Position numbers and translations under genes: made by a program
Notes under the pieces: model-generated
The model's input: only the letters and a program-made list of their open reading frames with translations
What the model was told of the DNA's origin: nothing
Database searches by the model: none
From: Chryseobacterium sp. Tr-659
Lineage (GTDB): Bacteria; Bacteroidota; Bacteroidia; Flavobacteriales; Weeksellaceae
Assembly (NCBI RefSeq): GCF_011752975.1
Contig: NZ_VWWP01000008.1
Location: 211,805 to 275,804, forward strand
Direction of reading: 5' to 3'
Length of the DNA stretch: 64,000 nt
Part shown: positions 8,986-16,762 of the stretch, piece after piece
How positions within the stretch are numbered: the first letter of the stretch is position 1
How the letters are laid out: each line of letters starts with the position of its first letter

Positions 8986-9427
8986 AGAATTTCTGAACGT
9001 AATAGTAGCAGATAACGATGAAAATACATTGATTTTTTTTAAAAATATCTTAAAAGAGCTAAAGATCTCTATAAAAGTTCAATGTTTCAGTAACGGAAAA
9101 GATTTGATGGAATATATAAGCAACAATGATGCTGTAGTTCCTGAAATTATTTTTATTGCATATACGCTCGCCGGGAAAGACGGCATGGAATGCCTGGCAG
9201 AAATTAAATCTGATCAGAAATTCAGCAATATGGTGACAGCCATTTATTCTGATCCGATTCAGGAATGTGAGGTTGAGGATATCTTTGTAAAAGGAGCTAA
9301 TATTTTTATAAAGAAACCTGATTCTTTTGAAGGGCTGAAGAAGGTGCTTACCGATGTAATCACCATTAACTGGCAGTATCATACTTCCGGATTAAATAAA
9401 GAGAATTTTATTCTTAAAGTATTATAA
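8978..9427 (+). CDS. Receiver-like protein lacking the phospho-acceptor Asp
   Basis: A 149-residue stand-alone receiver (CheY-like) domain. The acidic pocket is present (VIVADNDENTL, Asp12 and Asp14), as are the conserved Ser91 (AIYSDP) and the switch Lys112 in FIKKPDSF. However, the strand-3 element that normally reads (F/V)LDxxMPxxDG is FIAYTLAGKDG: the phospho-acceptor Asp is Ala61. It therefore should not be phosphorylated in the usual way and is better called a pseudo-receiver. No output domain is present. It overlaps the AraC-type gene by 8 bases, suggesting a protein-protein or DNA-binding partnership. Loss of the Asp is read directly from the sequence; the function is unknown. Confidence 0.8.
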   Translation: MNREFLNVIVADNDENTLIFFKNILKELKISIKVQCFSNGKDLMEYISNNDAVVPEIIFIAYTLAGKDGMECLAEIKSDQKFSNMVTAIYSDPIQECEVEDIFVKGANIFIKKPDSFEGLKKVLTDVITINWQYHTSGLNKENFILKVL

Positions 9428-9998
9428 ATAAGCAGCTTTATGTCTTTATTTATTTCAGTCATAAATTATATTTGTTGCATACTATTCACAAATAAGTGAA
9501 AATTTTATAACTAAATGTTAAAATAATATAAAAAGGATAACAATTAATATTCTGACATTTGTAAATATAAACTCAGACACAAATTTGACTATATAGAAAA
9601 AGAGGCAGATGAATGAGAAGTAATTGTTTCTAAAAAACAAAATTTATATAAATCACGATGTTAGTAACAAAATGAATTATATTAATTTCCAATTTTAAAG
9701 CATAGAAGATCTTTAAACAAAACGGTACAATCATGAAAACTTAAAGCAGCTGGAGATATTTTTATTCGTTTCATTCCCTCATCTCCATCTGTACACAGTT
9801 AGTTTTTATAATAAGCAAGTTGGAAAAATAATTCATTTTGTTTTTATAATTTATTTTAATAGTTATGGCTTTTAACTTATTTAAAATATAGATATTTTCA
9901 CACCACATCACAAAATATTAATAAGCCTAAACTATTAAAATAAATTTTTTCACCAGATTACAAAGTAATTTCTTCTAAATAACAGTTTTATAAGGGGG
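9428..9998 (+). other. Non-coding interval, possible small-RNA gene
   Basis: About 570 very AT-rich bases with no open frame above a few codons. A TATATTTG at 9467-9474 fits the -7 promoter consensus. An 11-position imperfect stem (9747-9757 with 9781-9791, ten pairs) and a strong rightward terminator at 9999-10028 suggest a transcript. It could instead be only the long 3' trailer of the receiver gene. Confidence 0.3.
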
Positions 9999-10028
9999 CC
10001 GCAGGAAAAATCTTTCTGCGGTTTTTTT
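9999..10028 (+). terminator. Rightward terminator beside recG
   Basis: A stem of CCGCAG (9999-10004) with CTGCGG (10016-10021) and a T-tract of seven on the + strand. The T-tract is present only rightward, so it does not serve recG, whose stop it touches. It must end a rightward transcript from the preceding non-coding stretch or the receiver operon. Confidence 0.7.
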
Positions 10029-12114
10029 ATGATATTTTACTCCATTTGTTTTTCCCTTTATAGTATCTGATATAATAGTTTTTAATAATCAGATTGTCTG
10101 GTCTGGATAGCATAGGATCAGCTTCCAGAATTTTTTCCACTGTATTTTTTGTCGTTTTAATAATCTTTGAATCATTAATCAGATCCAGTCTTTTGAAATC
10201 TACTACACCACTTTGCTGGGTACCCAGAATATCACCGGGACCACGAAGCTGCATATCAACTTCAGAAATTTTGAAACCATCATTGGTTTCGGTCATCGTT
10301 TTGATACGGGTTCTGCTTTCCTTAGAGAGTTTATCTGAGGTCATCAGAATACAATAGCTCTGTTCTGCACCTCTTCCCACACGTCCTCTAAGCTGATGCA
10401 GCTGTGAAAGGCCAAACCTTTCGGAACTTTCAATAACCATAACTGAAGCATTAGGAACATTTACTCCTACTTCAATGACCGTAGTTGCTACCATAATTTC
10501 AGCTTTTCCCGAAGCAAAATAAGCCATTGCAGCATCCTTTTCATCCGGTTTCATTTTTCCGTGAAGCATGGTTACATTATATTCAGAAAAGTAATCCATA
10601 ACATGCTCAAGGCCTTCCATCAGATTTTTATAATCTAAAGTTTCAGATTCTTCAATAAGTGGATATACAAAATAAACCTGCCGCCCTTTCGTTATTTCAT
10701 CCTTACAGAAATTATAAACGTAAAGCCTGTCTTTCTCACGTCTGTGAGCCGTTATAATAGGCTTTCTTCCCACCGGCATTTCATCAATTACAGAAACATC
10801 AAGGTCAGAGTAAAAGCTCATCGCTAGCGTTCTTGGAATAGGGGTTGCAGTCATCACCAGAATATGCGGCGGAATTTTATTCTTAGCCCAGAGTTTAGCT
10901 CTTTGAGCCACACCAAATCTATGCTGCTCGTCAATAATTGCTAATCCCAGATTTTTAAATTTTACTTTATCCTCCAAAACAGCATGGGTTCCTACTAAAA
11001 TGGAAAGTGTACCATTTTCAAGTTCTTCATGAATGATTCTTCTCTCCGCTGCTTTGGTAGAGCCGGTGAGAAGTCGGACATTGATTTCTGTGTGCTCTAA
11101 AAGTTCTTTAATCCCGTTATAATGCTGCTGGGCAAGAATTTCCGTTGGTGCCATCATACAGCTCTGAAATCCGTTGTCCATAGCAATAAGCATCGTCAGT
11201 AATCCAACCATTGTTTTACCTGAACCTACATCTCCCTGCAGAAGCCTGTTCATTTGGATGGGCTTCTTCATATCCATACGAATTTCCTTTAAAACCCTTT
11301 TCTGAGCATTGGTAAGCTCAAAAGGAAGATGATTTTCATAAAATCCATTGAAGTGATCACCAATAATAGGGAAGGGATTGCCATAAGACTGTGTTTTATG
11401 ATGGAGTTTCTTTAAGCCATAACCCAATTGAAAAAAGAATGACTCTTCAAATTTCAGCCTATAATCAGCTTTATCAAAATGTTCCATGTCTTTTGGAAAA
11501 TGGACGTTCAGAAAAGCATGCTGTCTTGACATGAATTTGAAGGTCTTCATCAGGTATTCCGGGAAGTTTTCTTCTATAAGATTCGGGATTTCTTTGCAGA
11601 TATTTCTTAAAGCATTCTGAAAAAAACGCTGATTTAATCCTCTTTTAGTTAATTTTTCAGAACTTGGGTAAATCGGTTTCAAACGGGTGTCTCCTTCTTT
11701 CTTTTCCTCAGCTTCAATTTCCGGATGCGGCATAGAAAACTGTCGGTTGAAAACATTGATCTTTCCAAAAATATAAACTTCACGGTTAATAGGAAGCTGT
11801 TCTTTCAGCCATTTTGAATACTGGAACCAGACCAGATCCATGCTGCCGGTTTCATCATTGAATTTTGCCGTTAATCTTTTGGTTTTTCCTGTTTGAATTT
11901 CCTGTACATGGGTAATTTTTCCCTTCAGTTGTATTTCCTGACTGGTTTCCTCATGAAGTTGAGATATCGTATAGATCTTACTTTTGTCCAGATACCGGAT
12001 CGGATAAAAGTTCAGCATATCTTCTACGGTGGATAATCCCAACACATTTTTGATGAGTTTGGCTCTATCGGGACCTATTCCTTTTACATATTCTATGGAA
12101 GTATCTAACGTCAT
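10027..12114 (-). CDS. recG: ATP-dependent DNA helicase RecG
   Basis: A 695-residue superfamily 2 helicase of normal RecG length. The N-terminus has a helix-hairpin-helix-like segment (YVKGIGPDRAKLI) and the OB-fold wedge domain. The helicase core shows motif I GDVGSGKT at 294-301, motif Ia MAPTEILAQQH, motif II DEQH at 395-398, motif III TATPIPRTL at 422-430, and the C-terminal QLRGRVGRG with the downstream TRG-type region (GDILGTQQSG). RecG remodels stalled replication forks and Holliday junctions. It appears to be the last gene of its unit; the thioredoxin gene upstream has its own terminator, so recG may have its own promoter in the 12115-12190 gap. Confidence 0.95.
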   Translation of the reverse strand: MTLDTSIEYVKGIGPDRAKLIKNVLGLSTVEDMLNFYPIRYLDKSKIYTISQLHEETSQEIQLKGKITHVQEIQTGKTKRLTAKFNDETGSMDLVWFQYSKWLKEQLPINREVYIFGKINVFNRQFSMPHPEIEAEEKKEGDTRLKPIYPSSEKLTKRGLNQRFFQNALRNICKEIPNLIEENFPEYLMKTFKFMSRQHAFLNVHFPKDMEHFDKADYRLKFEESFFFQLGYGLKKLHHKTQSYGNPFPIIGDHFNGFYENHLPFELTNAQKRVLKEIRMDMKKPIQMNRLLQGDVGSGKTMVGLLTMLIAMDNGFQSCMMAPTEILAQQHYNGIKELLEHTEINVRLLTGSTKAAERRIIHEELENGTLSILVGTHAVLEDKVKFKNLGLAIIDEQHRFGVAQRAKLWAKNKIPPHILVMTATPIPRTLAMSFYSDLDVSVIDEMPVGRKPIITAHRREKDRLYVYNFCKDEITKGRQVYFVYPLIEESETLDYKNLMEGLEHVMDYFSEYNVTMLHGKMKPDEKDAAMAYFASGKAEIMVATTVIEVGVNVPNASVMVIESSERFGLSQLHQLRGRVGRGAEQSYCILMTSDKLSKESRTRIKTMTETNDGFKISEVDMQLRGPGDILGTQQSGVVDFKRLDLINDSKIIKTTKNTVEKILEADPMLSRPDNLIIKNYYIRYYKGKNKWSKIS

Positions 12115-12185
12115 TTTTGATCTGAGGTTCGAGTTTTCGGGAATCGAATTTTAAATGAAAAAACGAAGGTTCGAATTTCGGTAAA

Positions 12186-12218
12186 ATAAAAAAGACTTCC
12201 AAAAAAAATTGGAAGTCT
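12186..12218 (-). terminator. Terminator of the thioredoxin gene
   Basis: A perfect stem of about 10 bp (from 12193 to 12218) with an A/T loop. Read leftward it is followed by a run of six Ts. It lies between the thioredoxin stop and recG. Confidence 0.85.
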
Positions 12219-12253
12219 GAATTCTGTATCTGAAAACCCCGCCGGGCATTCGG

Positions 12254-12787
12254 TTATTCTTTGATCTTGGATTTGAACTTTTTCTGATAATCTTCCCATT
12301 GTTCACGGGTACGGATTTTTTTAAATAAATCCTTTGAGATCAGCTCCAGGTAAGGTTCCAATTCCTTGGCAGAAAGTTCTCCCTGAAGAATAGTGATGGG
12401 ATCACCGTGCTCATCCAGAAAAACCGTACTTGGAACAGCTCCTACATTCATATATTGGGTAAACTCATGTAGAGAATTTCTTCCTTTTTTATGTTCAGTA
12501 TTGGGATTTGAAAATGTTCTTCCAAAGATCTCTATGTTCTTTTTTTCTTCTGCATTGAATTTTACAGGATAGTAGTTTTCATTTAAAATCTGGGAAATCA
12601 CGGGATGTCCGTATGTTTTTTTGTCCATGATTTTGCATGGTCCGCACCAATCTGCATAGAAATCAATAAGAATCTTTTTAGGACTTTCCTTTTGAGCTTT
12701 TAAAGCTTCTTCAATGGTCATCCATTTGATCTGTGCAAAGCTGAGGTTTAATAAAAATAAGAGAGTTATGCTTAAAATTTTCTTCAT
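12254..12787 (-). CDS. Periplasmic thioredoxin-fold protein
   Basis: A 177-residue secreted thioredoxin. A signal peptide (MKKILSITLLFLLNLSFAQ, cleavage near residue 18) precedes a thioredoxin domain with the active site DWCGPCK (Cys48, Cys51) and a cis-proline loop in GAVPSTVF. An insertion between the active site and the cis-Pro (EIFGRTFSNPNTEHKKGRN) resembles the DsbD-gamma / thioredoxin-like group of Bacteroidota. It probably acts as a periplasmic disulfide reductase. The C-terminal extension after ISKDLFKKI is charged and helical. It has its own terminator downstream. Its redox partner is not visible nearby. Confidence 0.85.
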   Translation of the reverse strand: MKKILSITLLFLLNLSFAQIKWMTIEEALKAQKESPKKILIDFYADWCGPCKIMDKKTYGHPVISQILNENYYPVKFNAEEKKNIEIFGRTFSNPNTEHKKGRNSLHEFTQYMNVGAVPSTVFLDEHGDPITILQGELSAKELEPYLELISKDLFKKIRTREQWEDYQKKFKSKIKE

Positions 12788-12828
12788 AATTTGATATTTA
12801 AGTAAAAATAAGCATAAATACTTATTTC

Positions 12829-14364
12829 CTATTTTACATCTTGCATTAATTTTTTCACGTACGGAGATATCAAAATTAATACCACTCCCGCAATTACAGC
12901 ATACAGTCCCAATTGTTTATATCCATCAGTATAAGTGATCAATTCATCATAGTTGGTAGAACCTTCCTTAGCTGTAGCAAGGCTGGCCCCAATAATCCCT
13001 GCAACGTACTGTCCATAAGCTGAAGCAAGGAACCACATTCCCATCATCATTCCCTGAAGGTTTTTCGTAGAAAGTTTGGTCATGATTGATAAACCGATAG
13101 GAGAGAGACATAATTCTCCAAGGGTAATGATTAAAAGTGCCAGCGTGAAGAAGTTCAAAGAAGTGATTCCCTGAAGGTTTGCAAATAAACGTGTTGCAAA
13201 TAATACATAGTAACCTAAACCAAGGAAAATGAATCCCAGCCCGAATTTGATAATGGTATTCGGTTCAATTTTTCTTTTATTAAGCCAGATCCAAAGAAGA
13301 CCGATAAGCGGAGCAAGGAAAATAATAAAGAAAGCACCTCCTGAGTTATTGACACCATTCGGATCTAATCCAAAAAGATCTTTATTTAGGTTCTTGGCTG
13401 CGAAAATACTTAATGAACCTCCGCTTTGTTCATAAATTCCCCAGAATATAATGGAAAAGATGATGAAAACCAGCGCTGCCCAAAGTTTTTTACGTTCAGA
13501 AGCTGTTACTTTGCTCATTTCGTAGAACAGATAAATCAATGTTAATGGGCCAATGGTCCACATAAAATAATCTGTATATTCTGTTTTGGCAACCATAGTC
13601 ATAATGATAGGCACAAAAATCAATGACAGAACATATACTCCATATTCTTTCCATTTTGGTATCGGAGCTGTCTTTACTTCTGCCAGGGGATGGCCGGGTT
13701 GTAGACCGATTGGACCTAACCTTCTTTGAGTAAAAATAAAGTTAATTAAACTTATAACCATTACAACAGCTGCTAAACCAAAAGCAACGTGCCATTGAAG
13801 ATTTTCAGGAATTAATCCTTTTCCCAATTGAATTACCCCTAACTCTATATATCCAGTTTTGCCAATGGAAATACAGGCGTAACCACCAAGTAAAGCTCCA
13901 AGATTAATTCCGGCATAGAAAAGAGAAAAACCAGCATCAGCCCTTTCATCATTAGGTTTATAAAGTTGTCCTACCATGGATGAAATATTTGGTTTAAAGA
14001 AACCCGTTCCCACTACGGTAAATGCTATTCCTAAGAAAAAGAACTTATGAGGATCTGTAGCAAGAATCAAACTTCCTACAATCATCAGAAGGCCGCCCCA
14101 GAAAAGGGATTTTCTGAATCCTAAAATTTTATCCGCAAAAAGTCCGCCTACAAAAGTAAAGGCATATACAAAAGCCTGGGTGGCTCCGTATTGAAGATTG
14201 GCTTCTTTTTCATGGAAATTAAGCTGTGAGATCATGAAGAAAACCAGCATTCCGCGCATTCCGTAGAAACAGAAACGTTCCCACATTTCAGAGAAAAACA
14301 GACTCCAGATTTGTCTGGGATACTTTCCTTTGAAATTTTGTATTTCATCTAAAGTTAAGCTCAT
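12829..14364 (-). CDS. POT-family peptide:proton symporter (copy 1)
   Basis: A 511-residue membrane protein with about 14 hydrophobic segments. The N-terminus carries the POT motif ExxERFxxYG as SEMWERFCFYGMRG; the second family signature, FYAGINLGALLG, lies near residue 150, and GTGFFKPNISSMVG precedes it. POT proteins import di- and tripeptides with protons. This is the most downstream of three leftward paralogues at 12.8-18.4 kb, with the decayed DUF1016 gene between copies 1 and 2. The 14367-14414 gap is short and AT-rich, so it may have its own promoter there. Substrate range is not predictable from sequence. Confidence 0.9.
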   Translation of the reverse strand: MSLTLDEIQNFKGKYPRQIWSLFFSEMWERFCFYGMRGMLVFFMISQLNFHEKEANLQYGATQAFVYAFTFVGGLFADKILGFRKSLFWGGLLMIVGSLILATDPHKFFFLGIAFTVVGTGFFKPNISSMVGQLYKPNDERADAGFSLFYAGINLGALLGGYACISIGKTGYIELGVIQLGKGLIPENLQWHVAFGLAAVVMVISLINFIFTQRRLGPIGLQPGHPLAEVKTAPIPKWKEYGVYVLSLIFVPIIMTMVAKTEYTDYFMWTIGPLTLIYLFYEMSKVTASERKKLWAALVFIIFSIIFWGIYEQSGGSLSIFAAKNLNKDLFGLDPNGVNNSGGAFFIIFLAPLIGLLWIWLNKRKIEPNTIIKFGLGFIFLGLGYYVLFATRLFANLQGITSLNFFTLALLIITLGELCLSPIGLSIMTKLSTKNLQGMMMGMWFLASAYGQYVAGIIGASLATAKEGSTNYDELITYTDGYKQLGLYAVIAGVVLILISPYVKKLMQDVK

Positions 14365-14383
14365 AATGATATATGATTAAGTT

Positions 14384-14816
14384 TTAATTAGGGTTTTTAT
14401 TTTCTTGATCCAGTTCAAAATGGATACTGTCCTGGTCGATAATTTGTTTTTATTCTTCTTCTTTTGGGAGATACTTTATCATCCTGACTGGAAAGCAGCC
14501 GATAATGGGACCAGCTTAATTCGTGATGCAGTGCGTCACGAATTGGAAATGCATGATAAAAAGAACACATATTCCTTAGATTGCTCTCGTTAAACCCTTT
14601 TCCAAACTCTAAAGTAAGTTTCTGAGAAAGATTCTTTAACGTATACTTTCCATATTCTGCACGTTCCTTTCCTTGTTGCTCATCCTCTACAATCAGTTTT
14701 CCCATTTGCCAGTATGTAAGCAGTAGTGTGGAATTCGCTATTCGAAAAACCTTTTCGCGCGATTGTCTAATAATTTCCTTTACGGATTGAAATAAAGGAT
14801 CTTCGGAAATTTCCAT
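14384..14816 (-). pseudogene. DUF1016/YhcG-type PD-(D/E)XK nuclease remnant
   Basis: An open frame of 133 codons starts at 14816. Its first ~110 residues match the DUF1016 N-terminal domain (VKEIIRQSREKVFRIAN, LTYWQMGKLIVEDEQ, LHHELSWSHYRLL). It then jumps into 22 unrelated residues. In a neighbouring frame the DNA that follows reads KYLPKEEE, then a stop, then KQIIDQDSIHFELDQE, closely like the extreme C-terminus of full-length DUF1016 nucleases (usually about 330-380 residues). So the middle of the gene, including the nuclease core, has been deleted and the ends joined out of frame. Such genes are often mobile or defence-associated. The N-terminal piece could still be translated, but it is not a nuclease. 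Confidence 0.75.
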
Positions 14817-14825
14817 CGTACGAAA

Positions 14826-14857
14826 ATAAAAAAAACCTCTGACTTAGCAGAGGTTTT
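14826..14857 (-). terminator. Terminator of POT copy 2
   Basis: A 9-bp stem (14833-14841 with 14848-14856), followed leftward by eight Ts. It separates POT copy 2 from the DUF1016 remnant. Confidence 0.85.
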
Positions 14858-14875
14858 ATTCATATTTTGTTAATG

Positions 14876-16630
14876 CTAGTTTACACCATGCATCATTTTC
14901 TTTAATATAGGTGAAAGCAAGCCTAAAATTACAGAAGCAATACCACAAAGTACAACGAATACCATAAAGAATTCGAATAAGTTATGGATCTCAAACCCTG
15001 CAAATGTAGGATTGTGTAACGGTAACTGAGCTTTTTCGAAAGCAGCAACCTGATCTGCATTCAACGTTACTTTTTTATCTAAAACTTCCTGAAGATTGAT
15101 TCCCATTTCTTCAGCTTTTTTGAATTTATCACCTGTAGCAGGGATTAGAGCTCCCAATGAACCTGCTAATGCATAACCTGCAGCATTGGAAATAAAGAAT
15201 ACTCCGTATAATAATGAAGCAAACCTTTTCGGAGCTAATTTACCTACCAATGATAAACCGATTGGGGAAAGACAAAGCTCACCACAAGTCTGGATAAAAT
15301 ATAGTAGCATTAACCATTTGATAGCCAATAAACCTGAACTTCCCAGATCTTTTACGTTATGAGCGATGATGAAATACGAAAGAGCAATTAATGCCAATCC
15401 CATTGCCTGTTTGAAAGGAGATACGGGCTCTTTTCCTTTTGCTCTTAATTTATCCCAAATCAAACTGAACGGAACTGCAAGAATCACTACGAAAATACCA
15501 TTGAAGATCTGTACCATTGAAGGAGGCATATTCCATCCTAAAATATTTCTATCCGTCTGGTTATCCGCGATGAATGTTAACGAAGAACCTGCCTGTTCGA
15601 AAGCTGCCCAGAAGAAGATAATGAAGAAAGAAACGATATAGATTACCCAAATTCTCTGTCTTTCAATTTTATTTTCAGCAGAAGTCATGATCAGGAATGC
15701 TAAGGAAATACCTGCTGCATAGATGAAAGGGTAGATAATACCTTTAATCAGCTGTCCCATTTCCATTGAATTGAAACCAAGTTCCCCTACAAGAAGATAT
15801 CTGAATGCAAAGAATAAAGCAACAAAGATAAGTCCTGTAACAGCAAGGAATTTACCTGAGAATTTCGCTGACTGTGTTTCTCCTTCTTCGAAATCTGCAC
15901 TTGTATTGTTCTTTGGTAATCCTCCAATAGGTCTTCCTTCCGGAGTTACTACATATTTATTTTTAAGGATAAAGAATGTTACAGTTCCGATTACCATAGC
16001 AATAGAAGCTGCAAGGAATCCCCATTTGAAAGCGAAAATATCTCTTACACCGGTAGTTGCATCTTTTACGTCTCCTACGTAAGGACAAATAAACTGTCCT
16101 AAGAATGCCCCGATGTTGATTCCCATATAGAAAATGGTGAAAGCAGAGTCTAATTTTGATTTTTCCTGCTTAGGATAAAGGCTTCCTACCATTGAGGAAA
16201 TGTTAGGCTTGAAGAATCCGTTACCGAAAATGATAACAAATAAAGCCAGCCACATAATAAGTTTGGCACTACTGATATCAGCAGAAAACGTTGAGGCACT
16301 GATGAATAATAAAAACTGGCCAATAGCCATTAATGATCCACCGATGATGATAGCGAATCTGTTTCCTATGTATTTATCAGCAATAAATCCTCCCAAAAGA
16401 GGGGTTAAATAACATAAAGCCAGGAATCCACCGTAGATGATTGCTGCATCAGCTTCTTTTATTAATAAGGAATTTACCATGAAGAGCGTTAAAAGTGCTC
16501 TCATCCCATAAAAGTTGAAACGCTCCCACATTTCTGTTCCGAAAAGAACCCATAATCCTTTAGGATGCCTGGAATTCTTATTCTCTACAAATTCATCCGG
16601 TTTCGGACTCAATGCTTCAATATTATCCAT
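14876..16630 (-). CDS. POT-family peptide:proton symporter (copy 2)
   Basis: A 584-residue POT transporter. After a hydrophilic N-terminus come GTEMWERFNFYGMRALL (the ExxERFxxYG proton-coupling motif), GNGFFKPNISSMVGSLYP and the family signature FYMGINIGAFLGQFICPYVG. It is longer than copy 1, with an extended soluble loop near EEGETQSAKFSG and a C-terminal insertion around DKKVTLNADQVAAFEKAQ. It has its own terminator downstream and a 130-bp gap upstream, so it is probably monocistronic. It probably imports small peptides. Divergence from the neighbouring copies suggests old duplicates with different preferences, which is inference. Confidence 0.9.
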   Translation of the reverse strand: MDNIEALSPKPDEFVENKNSRHPKGLWVLFGTEMWERFNFYGMRALLTLFMVNSLLIKEADAAIIYGGFLALCYLTPLLGGFIADKYIGNRFAIIIGGSLMAIGQFLLFISASTFSADISSAKLIMWLALFVIIFGNGFFKPNISSMVGSLYPKQEKSKLDSAFTIFYMGINIGAFLGQFICPYVGDVKDATTGVRDIFAFKWGFLAASIAMVIGTVTFFILKNKYVVTPEGRPIGGLPKNNTSADFEEGETQSAKFSGKFLAVTGLIFVALFFAFRYLLVGELGFNSMEMGQLIKGIIYPFIYAAGISLAFLIMTSAENKIERQRIWVIYIVSFFIIFFWAAFEQAGSSLTFIADNQTDRNILGWNMPPSMVQIFNGIFVVILAVPFSLIWDKLRAKGKEPVSPFKQAMGLALIALSYFIIAHNVKDLGSSGLLAIKWLMLLYFIQTCGELCLSPIGLSLVGKLAPKRFASLLYGVFFISNAAGYALAGSLGALIPATGDKFKKAEEMGINLQEVLDKKVTLNADQVAAFEKAQLPLHNPTFAGFEIHNLFEFFMVFVVLCGIASVILGLLSPILKKMMHGVN

Positions 16631-16710
16631 TTCTATTGTTAATTTTTGTTAAGACTGACAAATATAGTTTATTTTAGGTTTTTGGCAAGGTTTTAATTTT
16701 ATTTTTAAAT

Positions 16711-16739
16711 AAAAAAGCTGCGGAACTATCCCGCAGCTT
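16711..16739 (-). terminator. Terminator of POT copy 3
   Basis: A 9-bp GC-rich stem (16715-16723 with 16731-16739) followed leftward by a run of Ts, 25 bases beyond the stop of POT copy 3. Confidence 0.85.
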
Positions 16740-16762
16740 GCTAATCGTTATAATATCAAGGA

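Noticed and set aside
9428..9998. RNase P RNA, tmRNA or SRP RNA in the gap before recG
   Set aside because: The stretch is too AT-rich and lacks the conserved core motifs of these RNAs as I know them.
12111..12299. A leftward open frame of 62 codons between the thioredoxin gene and recG
   Set aside because: It runs through the thioredoxin terminator hairpin and overlaps the 3' end of the thioredoxin gene in another frame; composition is not protein-like.
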